The notes below the pieces were generated by a model, which was given only the letters and a program-made list of their open reading frames with translations, ran no database searches and was not told the origin of the DNA. A stretch of DNA of 64,000 bases from Pseudomonas sp. NKUCC02_KPG (lineage in GTDB: Bacteria > Pseudomonadota > Gammaproteobacteria > Pseudomonadales > Pseudomonadaceae): positions 186,001 to 250,000 of the forward strand of contig NZ_JAHKRC010000005.1 of the NCBI RefSeq assembly GCF_019345465.1, given 5' to 3'. The translations under genes and the position numbers were made by a program. Shown here one piece after another: positions 57,742-64,000 of this stretch (its first letter is position 1; the number at the start of each line of letters is the position of its first letter).

Positions 57742-57990
57742 CCTCTGACTGCATCAAGACCTGAATACGCGGTTTACCAGAGGCTTCCTGAGAGTTGATT
57801 TTACGATCGCTGCGCTCCTCAGTGCCCAGGGTCGTAAGCCCGACAATGGCTAGATATCTGAAACATCGAGATTGTATGGTTTTACGACTGCTGCTCAGCC
57901 GGACGTAGCCTCGCGGAGCTCGTCAACTGCTACAAGGGGTTCATTCCCCCATTGTTTATATTGTGGAAGCGGCATTGCACCGCTCCCACA
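57742..57990. repeat. REP-like repeats after adhesin 2
   Basis: It begins with a second copy of the post-adhesin repeat (GCCTCTG to TGCGCTCCTCAG). Next comes a related element near 57885-57935 (GCTGCTCAGCC and CGTAGCCTCGCGGAGCTCGT). It ends with the hairpin TGTGGAAGCGG/CCGCTCCCACA at 57962-57990, a short REP relative that may also end fimbrial transcription. I see no gene in this 263-base stretch. Confidence 0.6.
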
Positions 57991-58004
57991 TAAGGTTCAG
58001 CGCT

Positions 58005-59351
58005 TTAGCTACCCGCTACCATCATGCGTTCGATCAACACCGAGCCAGTGCGGATGTTGCTGCGCAGTTCCAGGTCATTACCCACCGCCACGATCTGTTT
58101 GAACATGTCGCGCATGTTGCCGGCAATGGTCACTTCCTGAACCGGGAACTGAATCTCGCCATTTTCGACCCAAAAACCCGCCGCGCCACGGGAATAGTCG
58201 CCCGTGACCATGTTCAGGCCACTGCCCATCAACTCAGTGACGAACAGGCCGCGCCCCATGCGCCGGATCAATGCCGCCTGATCCTCATCGCCATGGGTCA
58301 CAAACAGGTTGTGTACGCCGCCTGCGTTGGCCGTGCTCGGCATACCCAGCTTGCGACCGGAGTAGGTGCTGAGGATGTAGGACACCAGTTCGCCGTCCTT
58401 GATAAACGGCTTGGCGTAGGTGGCCAGACCATCATTATCGAATGACGAGCTGCCCATCGCGCGCATGAGGTGCGGACGCTCATCCAGGGTCAGCCATTCA
58501 GGGAAGATCTGCTGGCCCATTGCATCCAGCAGGAAAGACGACTTGCGATACAGGTTGCCCCCCGAGATCGCACCCAGGAAGCTGCCAAACAAACCACCAG
58601 CCAACTCGGCCGAAAACAGCACCGGCACTTCGCACGTTGGCACCGGACGCGAGCCCAAGCGGCGCGCAGCACGCTCAGCAGCACGCTGGCCGATGGTGGC
58701 GGCGTCCATCAACAACTCGCCCTGGCAGTTCACGTCATACCAATAGTCGCGCTGCATCTGGCCGTCGCCTTCGGCGATCATCACGCAGCTCAGGCTGTGA
58801 CGGGTCGAAGCAGAGCCACCAATAAAACCGTTGCTGTTGCCGTACACGCGGCAGCCCTGATGGGTGCTCAGGGTCGTGCCATCGGCGTTTTTGATCCGGC
58901 TGTCAGCCTCGAACGCCGCAGCTTCACAGGCCAGCGCCTTTTCGATGGCTTGCTCGGGGGTAATGTCCCAGGTATGGAACACATCAAAATCTTGCAGGTC
59001 ACGGGCCATCAGGCTGGCATCCGCCAGACCCGAGCTCTCGTCTTCGGAGGTGTGTTTGGCAATCGCCAAGGCTGCCGCGACGGTTTCGCGGATGGCATCG
59101 GGGCCGGTGGCCGAGGTGCTGGCCGAGCCTTTGCGCTGGCCGACGTAGAGGGTGATGCCAAAACCCTGGTCGCGGTTGAACTCAACGGTTTCGACTTCAC
59201 GCTGACGCACCGAAGTCGACAGCCCCTGCTCCAGGGACACGGCGACTTCACAGGCACTGGCGCCCTGGCGCCTGGCTTCGGCGATGATTTGCTCGACCTG
59301 CTCCTGCAGTGCCGGCAAGGCCTGCGGGCCGACGCTTTGTACTGCACTCAT
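58005..59351 (-). CDS. pmbA: Metalloprotease PmbA (TldE)
   Basis: A 448-residue member of the TldD/PmbA family. N-terminal part: [42 protein letters not shown]-terminal part: [36 protein letters not shown] and [32 protein letters not shown]. PmbA is the non-zinc partner of TldD; together they process peptides such as microcin and CcdA. GGAG precedes the ATG at 59351. It is divergent from yjgA, which separates it from tldD. Confidence 0.94.
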   Translation of the reverse strand: MSAVQSVGPQALPALQEQVEQIIAEARRQGASACEVAVSLEQGLSTSVRQREVETVEFNRDQGFGITLYVGQRKGSASTSATGPDAIRETVAAALAIAKHTSEDESSGLADASLMARDLQDFDVFHTWDITPEQAIEKALACEAAAFEADSRIKNADGTTLSTHQGCRVYGNSNGFIGGSASTRHSLSCVMIAEGDGQMQRDYWYDVNCQGELLMDAATIGQRAAERAARRLGSRPVPTCEVPVLFSAELAGGLFGSFLGAISGGNLYRKSSFLLDAMGQQIFPEWLTLDERPHLMRAMGSSSFDNDGLATYAKPFIKDGELVSYILSTYSGRKLGMPSTANAGGVHNLFVTHGDEDQAALIRRMGRGLFVTELMGSGLNMVTGDYSRGAAGFWVENGEIQFPVQEVTIAGNMRDMFKQIVAVGNDLELRSNIRTGSVLIERMMVAGS

Positions 59352-59458
59352 GGTTTTCTCCACTCAAATTCTGTTTTCGGCAGGGCCGCCGAGCGACCGG
59401 GCCGGACAAGCGGCCCCCGACTGGTTATCATGGCGGCGTTTCTTTGCGGACTGCCACC

Positions 59459-59980
59459 ATGGTTGATTCTTACGACGACGCCTTCGACGGCGAAAAAAGC
59501 AAATCGCAGGTCAAACGCGAGCTTCACGCTCTGGTTGATCTGGGCGAGCGTCTTACGACACTCAAGCCTGACTTGCTGAACAAAATGCCCCTGACTGACG
59601 CTATGCGAAAGGCTTTGGCAGATGCTCCAAAACACACGGCCAATATTGCGCGCAAGCGCCATATGATGTTCATCGGCAAACTGATGCGCGATCAACCGCT
59701 TGACGAAATTCTTGCTTTGATCGATCAAGTCGATGCCTCTTCTCGCCAGTACAACGAACGTTTCCACAACCTCGAGCGCTGGCGTGATCGCCTGATCGAA
59801 GGTGATGACGCTGTACTGGAAAAGTTTGTCGCCGAGTTCCCTGAAGCCGATCGCCAGCAAATGCGTTCGGTCATACGTCAGGCCAAACACGAGCTGGCTC
59901 ATAACAAGGCACCGGCCTCAAGCCGCAAATTGTTCAAGTACATCCGTGGGTTGGACGAGACTCAACGCGGTCTGCGTTAA
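59459..59980 (+). CDS. darP: Ribosome-associated protein YjgA/DarP (DUF615)
   Basis: A 173-residue DUF615 protein: [68 protein letters not shown] and [12 protein letters not shown]. It is a helical protein bound to 50S precursors in E. coli (DarP), acting in late ribosome assembly. The ATG at 59459 starts [11 protein letters not shown]. It is the only plus-strand gene between pmbA and tldD. Confidence 0.93.
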   Translation: MVDSYDDAFDGEKSKSQVKRELHALVDLGERLTTLKPDLLNKMPLTDAMRKALADAPKHTANIARKRHMMFIGKLMRDQPLDEILALIDQVDASSRQYNERFHNLERWRDRLIEGDDAVLEKFVAEFPEADRQQMRSVIRQAKHELAHNKAPASSRKLFKYIRGLDETQRGLR

Positions 59981-60027
59981 GCCTCGTAACCGGGAAGGCT
60001 GCCCTGCAGCCTTCCCGGCAACTTCCA

Positions 60028-61470
60028 TCAACCGCCCGTACCGCCCACGGTAATCGCGTCAATCTTCAAGGTTGGCTGCCCAACGCCTACCGGCACCGAC
60101 TGCCCGTCCTTGCCACACGTGCCCACGCCGCTGTCCAGCGACAGATCGTTACCGACCATCGACACCTTGCTCATCGCTTCCGGCCCATTGCCAATCAGGG
60201 TCGCGCCTTTGACTGGGCGAGTGATTTTGCCGTCTTCAATCAAATAGGCTTCGCTGGTGGAGAACACAAACTTGCCGCTGGTGATGTCGACCTGACCACC
60301 GCCCAGATTGGCGCAGTAAATGCCCTTTTTCACCGAGGCGATAATTTCGGCCGGATCGCTTTCACCGCCCAACATGTAGGTGTTGGTCATGCGCGGCATC
60401 GGCAGGTGCGCATAAGACTCGCGACGGCCGTTACCCGTGCGGGCCACACCCATCAGGCGAGCATTGAGCTTGTCTTGCATATAGCCCTTGAGCACGCCGT
60501 TTTCGATCAGTGTGGTGCACTCGGTCGGGGTGCCTTCGTCATCCACGCTGAGCGAGCCACGGCGGCCTGCCAGGGTGCCGTCATCGACGATGGTGCACAG
60601 TTTGGAGGCCACCATTTCACCCATGCGCCCGCTGTAGGCCGAACTGCCCTTGCGGTTGAAGTCGCCTTCCAGGCCATGACCCACGGCTTCGTGCAGCAGT
60701 ACGCCCGACCAACCGGAGCCCAGGACCACCGGGAAAGTGCCCGCCGGTGCCGGTACGGCTTCAAGGTTGACCAGTGCCTGACGCAACGCCTCGCGGGCAT
60801 AGCCCATGGCACGGTCGTCAGTGAGGAAATAACGGTAGTCGGTGCGCCCGCCGCCGCCATGACCGCCGCGCTCGCGACGGCCATTCTGCTCGACGATGAC
60901 ACTGACATTGAAACGTACCAGCGGACGAATATCCGCTGCCAGGCCACCGTCAGTGGACGCCACCAGAATCCGCTCCCAGACCCCGGCCATGCTCACGGTC
61001 ACTTGCTGGATACGTGGATCGAGGGCACGGGTGGCGGCATCGACACGCTTGAGCAGTTCGACTTTTTCCGCGCGGCTGATGACTTCCAGGGGGTTATCCG
61101 GGCCATACAACTGGGCCACGTCCTGGGTGGTGAACGCCTGCACCGTGCCGTTTTGTCCGGCGCGGGAGATCGATCGTGCAGCCCGTGCAGCCAGGCCCAG
61201 CGCTTCAAGGGTGATGGCATTGCTGTATGCAAAACCGGTTTTCTCACCCGACTGAGCGCGTACGCCCACGCCCTGATCGAGATTGAAGCTGCCTTCTTTG
61301 ACGATGCCGTCTTCCAGTGCCCAGGACTCGGAAATCTGGCCCTGGAAATACAGGTCTGCCGCGTCGATACCTGGCCCGGCCAGGTCGCCTAAAACGCTTT
61401 GCAGGCTTTCGATGGTGACACCGCCCGGTGCCAACAGGTGTTCGCTGACTGAGGTCAACAACTCGCTCAT
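60028..61470 (-). CDS. tldD: Metalloprotease TldD
   Basis: A 480-residue zinc protease subunit. The active motif [13 protein letters not shown] (H-E-x-x-x-H) supplies two His and the Glu, with the later zinc Cys region [29 protein letters not shown]. It also has [34 protein letters not shown]. It forms a heterodimer with PmbA (58.0-59.4 kb). CGGAG precedes the ATG at 61470; an in-frame GTG two codons earlier is possible. Confidence 0.95.
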   Translation of the reverse strand: MSELLTSVSEHLLAPGGVTIESLQSVLGDLAGPGIDAADLYFQGQISESWALEDGIVKEGSFNLDQGVGVRAQSGEKTGFAYSNAITLEALGLAARAARSISRAGQNGTVQAFTTQDVAQLYGPDNPLEVISRAEKVELLKRVDAATRALDPRIQQVTVSMAGVWERILVASTDGGLAADIRPLVRFNVSVIVEQNGRRERGGHGGGGRTDYRYFLTDDRAMGYAREALRQALVNLEAVPAPAGTFPVVLGSGWSGVLLHEAVGHGLEGDFNRKGSSAYSGRMGEMVASKLCTIVDDGTLAGRRGSLSVDDEGTPTECTTLIENGVLKGYMQDKLNARLMGVARTGNGRRESYAHLPMPRMTNTYMLGGESDPAEIIASVKKGIYCANLGGGQVDITSGKFVFSTSEAYLIEDGKITRPVKGATLIGNGPEAMSKVSMVGNDLSLDSGVGTCGKDGQSVPVGVGQPTLKIDAITVGGTGG

Positions 61471-61547
61471 ATTCACTCCGTCTTGGCCCCTGCTTCAGCA
61501 GCTTTGAGTGCTGAACACACGGGCCTGAAAATTAGTCCTGCCTGAAT

Positions 61548-61598
61548 CTGTGGGAGCGGGCTTGCTCGCGATCGCTTCGCGGGCAAACCCGATTCCAC
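61548..61598. repeat. REP element, partly degenerate
   Basis: CTGTGGGAGCGGGCTTGCTC followed by GCGATCG, then a diverged inverse arm GCGGGCAAACCCGATTCCAC. It lies between tldD and the nitrilase gene. Confidence 0.75.
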
Positions 61599-62426
61599 CT
61601 AAATTAAATGGGCGTTGAACCGCCGATGGTTCACCACCGGCATGCGCGCCCTGATATCTGCTTGTTCGCCAGCATCGCGCCGGGCCAGCAATACACCCTC
61701 GCCTTGCGCCTGCTCGGCCAGTATCCGCCCCCAGGGGTCAATAATGGCAGCATGCCCGTAAGTCTCGCGGGGGCCCGGATGAACACCACCCTGGGCGGCT
61801 GCAAGCACGTAACACTGGGTTTCGATGGCACGGGCACGAATCAGAATGTCCCAATGCGCGGCCCCGGTGACGGCAGTGAAGGCCGACGGTGCGGTAATCA
61901 GTTCAGCACCAGCGGCTCGAAGCTCACTGTACAGCTCCGGGAAGCGCAGGTCATAACAGACGGTCAGGCCCACCTTGCCGACCGGGGTATCCGCCACCAC
62001 CACGCGCTCACCCTGAGCATAGTCATCGGACTCACGGTAGCGACCACGATTGTCTGACACATCCACGTCGAATAAATGCAGTTTGTCGTAACGGGCCACT
62101 TGCTCGCCGTCGGCGTTGATCAGCAGTGAACAGGCATTGACCTTGGCATCAGGCTGGCCCTCCGGCGGCAGGGGCAAAGTCCCTGCAACTACCCATAAGT
62201 TGAGGTCGCGGGCAGCCTGTTTCAACCAGGGCAGGATCGGGCCTTCACCCAATGCCTCGGCGCGGCCGATATCGGCTATGTCGCGACGGCCCATGGCGGC
62301 GAAATTTTCGGGCAACACGGCCAGTTGCGCACCACCGCTTGCAGCCTCTTGCAGCAGGCGTCGAGCCTGAGCCAGGTTCGCCAGAACATCGCTCTGGCTG
62401 ACCATTTGAATCACTGCGAGTGACAT
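61599..62426 (-). CDS. Carbon-nitrogen hydrolase (Nit1-like amidase)
   Basis: A 275-residue nitrilase-superfamily amidase. Catalytic residues: Glu in LAVLPENFAAMG, Lys in YDKLHLFDVDV and Cys in VGLTVCYDLRFPELYSEL. The motif YRESDDYAQGE and IIDPWGRILAE also fit the Nit1/YbeM group, whose known reaction is removal of the amide from deaminated glutathione. The exact substrate is inferred. It lies 9 bases after the yhdP-type gene and is probably cotranscribed with it. Confidence 0.88.
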   Translation of the reverse strand: MSLAVIQMVSQSDVLANLAQARRLLQEAASGGAQLAVLPENFAAMGRRDIADIGRAEALGEGPILPWLKQAARDLNLWVVAGTLPLPPEGQPDAKVNACSLLINADGEQVARYDKLHLFDVDVSDNRGRYRESDDYAQGERVVVADTPVGKVGLTVCYDLRFPELYSELRAAGAELITAPSAFTAVTGAAHWDILIRARAIETQCYVLAAAQGGVHPGPRETYGHAAIIDPWGRILAEQAQGEGVLLARRDAGEQADIRARMPVVNHRRFNAHLI

Positions 62427-62435
62427 GGCGCGCTC

Positions 62436-64000
62436 CTAGTTTTTCTCGAAAGGCTTGTCGAAGGTGATCTTGGGATCGTTCCATGGGCCTTGAATGCTGT
62501 ATTGCACGCTGGCGAATCGCGACACCTGGTCGCCGATCAGCTTGTTGAGCAGGAACACCGCCCCACCGACGGCCGGCCCGCCCACCAACAGCGCGGCCAG
62601 CGGCAGGTTGTTGGTCACCGGCAAGGTCACCAGCAGCTTCGCATTGACCTGATCGGTGATCATGTTCAGCGTGCCGTTAAGTTCAAGATTGGTGGACGGC
62701 CCGGTCATCAGAATCGGTTTGCTGGTGCTGTATACGCCACTGCTGGCATTGAGTACGCCCTTGACCCGATCGTAACTCAGGCCCTTGCCAAACAGGTCGG
62801 AGAAATCCAGACGCAGGCGACGGCCGATCGCGTTGAAGTTGAGCAAGCCAAAAATGCGCAGCACCTGGGCGCTGCCATCGACCTCCACAAACTGGCCTTT
62901 ATTGAACGAGGCGTCCAGGGTCCCGGAGAAGCGCTTGAGGCCGATCCAGGCAGGTGAACCGGGCCAGTTGCCATCAATGTCCACGTGAAAGTTATCGCTG
63001 GTCACGCTCGGCGCAAAGCCCCAGTTCTTGAGTACATCGGCCAGATTGCCACCGCCCAGTCGGCCCTGATACCAGCTCTTGCTGTTACCCGCGACGCCTT
63101 CCCAGCCGCCCGCGCCTTCGAGCAGCATGCCCTTGAGCCCAAGATTCAAGTTGCTCAGGTTGATGCCCCGACTGGTGGGGCGAACCTTGAGTGACCAGGC
63201 ACCGAGCAGGTCGGGCCCCTGGTAGAGCTGACGAATAATGATATCCAGCGCCGGAATTTTGCGCGGATCAACCGCGGCCAGCGGGTCCGGAGCATTTTCA
63301 TCGGCCACGGCCTTCGGATCGGGCGCAGGCAATCTGATGCTCTGCATCGTGACCACAATCGGGGCGTTTTTGGCATCCGGCAAGGTCACGGCACCGATAG
63401 CCTGTTTGCTGTCGATTTGCAGCGCCCAGGCCGCCGCGTTGCGCTTCATGACCAGACGAACTTTGTCCAGTTGGGTACCGAAGGCAATCAACTTGCCGAC
63501 TTTAAAGTCCGCACTGCTGAGCAGTTGCTTGGCACTGCCCCCCGGATCCTTGCCGGCATAGCGTTCGACCAGCGCCTGCCACGGGGCAACGTCCAGTTCC
63601 GACAGCACGCCACGAATTCTCAGGCCTTTGGTGGTCGGCAAGATCGGATCGCCATCGCCCAGAAACAACTCACCGCGTCCGTCTTCAAACTTGCCGTTGG
63701 GCGCGGCAAAGGTCAGGTTGGCCAGGTCGCCGTAGTCAAACCAGTAACGGCGCTCGGCACCTTGCAGGGTCATGCGAAACACGCTGTTGCGGCTTTCATT
63801 GGCCGCCAGACCGAAGGGCGCTGGCAAATCAACCACTGCGCCCTTGAGGCTGGAACTGACCCGTAGCTGGCTGTCGGCACCGTCCAGGGTCAGTTGCAAT
63901 TGATAAGGCAAGTCACCCGTCACCGGGATCGGCTGATTGAACTTGAGCCAGTCCGTGAGTTTTTTAACCCCAACCTGGCCGCTGGCCACGACCCGGGTGC
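62436..64000 (-). CDS. yhdP: YhdP-family AsmA-like protein, 3' part (start outside the window)
   Basis: This is the C-terminal 521 codons of a very long protein; the frame is open to the window edge. It has strand-rich repeats and the AsmA/YhdP C-terminus: LRIFGLLNFNAIGRRLRLDFSDLFGKGLSYDRVKGVLN and NLELNGTLNMITDQVNAKLLVTLPV, then a hydrophobic segment NLPLAALLVGGPAVGGAVFLLNKL and VQYSIQGPWNDPKITFDK. YhdP is a bridge protein moving phospholipid to the outer membrane in E. coli. It fits the Mla and Lpt genes elsewhere in the window. Confidence 0.9.
   Translation of the reverse strand, partial: TRVVASGQVGVKKLTDWLKFNQPIPVTGDLPYQLQLTLDGADSQLRVSSSLKGAVVDLPAPFGLAANESRNSVFRMTLQGAERRYWFDYGDLANLTFAAPNGKFEDGRGELFLGDGDPILPTTKGLRIRGVLSELDVAPWQALVERYAGKDPGGSAKQLLSSADFKVGKLIAFGTQLDKVRLVMKRNAAAWALQIDSKQAIGAVTLPDAKNAPIVVTMQSIRLPAPDPKAVADENAPDPLAAVDPRKIPALDIIIRQLYQGPDLLGAWSLKVRPTSRGINLSNLNLGLKGMLLEGAGGWEGVAGNSKSWYQGRLGGGNLADVLKNWGFAPSVTSDNFHVDIDGNWPGSPAWIGLKRFSGTLDASFNKGQFVEVDGSAQVLRIFGLLNFNAIGRRLRLDFSDLFGKGLSYDRVKGVLNASSGVYSTSKPILMTGPSTNLELNGTLNMITDQVNAKLLVTLPVTNNLPLAALLVGGPAVGGAVFLLNKLIGDQVSRFASVQYSIQGPWNDPKITFDKPFEKN

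Overview
The window is chromosomal DNA of a Pseudomonas, most likely from the P. fluorescens lineage in the broad sense. Four observations support this. The GC content is moderately high. The conserved block kdsD-kdsC-lptCAB-rpoN-hpf-ptsN-rapZ-ptsO is present. So is the pseudomonad operon fagA-fumC-orfX-sodA. Several REP elements with the arm GTGGGAGCGGGCTTGCTCGC lie between genes. No tRNA, rRNA, CRISPR array, insertion sequence or prophage gene was seen.

Layout. 0-5.4 kb: the 3' end of a FecA-like TonB receptor, a ribosome-associated HPF/RaiA-like protein, psiE, the SOS gene yebG behind a perfect LexA box, a quinone-reductase-like flavoprotein with a MerR regulator, and a leucine-dehydrogenase-family gene whose catalytic lysine is replaced by Gln. 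5.5-9.8 kb: the homogentisate pathway hmgA-fahA-maiA with divergent hmgR. 9.8-13.1 kb: a small unknown gene, a probable small RNA, lrgAB with a divergent LysR regulator, and a flavodoxin. 13.2-18.5 kb: a probable blue-light module (short LOV protein, unknown protein, class II LitR regulator) followed by a monooxygenase-like membrane protein and folM-folE-folX, DUF1244 and a HopJ-family gene. 18.5-26.3 kb: trxB, cysZ, a glycosyltransferase, a glutathione peroxidase, slyD, a small DUF3565 gene, pta and a PlsC-type acyltransferase. 26.5-31.6 kb: cysNC-cysD, a Nif3-family gene and algW. 31.7-39.7 kb: hisC-hisD-hisG, murA, a bolA-family gene and mlaBCDEF, all on the minus strand. 40.0-47.1 kb: LPS export, RpoN and the nitrogen PTS. 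47.1-50.9 kb: a ZIP transporter and the Fur-type operon fagA-fumC-orfX-sodA. 51.1-57.7 kb: a chaperone-usher fimbrial operon. 58.0-64.0 kb: pmbA, yjgA, tldD, a nitrilase and the 3' part of yhdP.

The most unusual region is the end of the fimbrial operon. A unit of about 1.47 kb (the last 217 bp of the usher gene, a two-domain adhesin gene and its downstream repeat) is present twice in tandem. The two adhesins keep nearly identical 3' ends and the same four-cysteine layout, but their N-terminal binding domains have diverged strongly. The usher tail left between them is a pseudogene fragment. Recombination between the two usher tails would delete the first adhesin and join the usher to the second. 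This looks like a small modular system for changing the fimbrial tip adhesin.

Links between genes. FolE, FolX and FolM make tetrahydromonapterin, which in Pseudomonas is the cofactor of phenylalanine hydroxylase; the tyrosine formed is broken down through the hmg genes. KdsD, KdsC, LptCAB and Mla all serve outer-membrane lipid asymmetry. RpoN, PtsN, RapZ and PtsO form the nitrogen/carbon signalling set. FagA-FumC-OrfX-SodA is the iron-starvation backup for iron-containing fumarase and superoxide dismutase.
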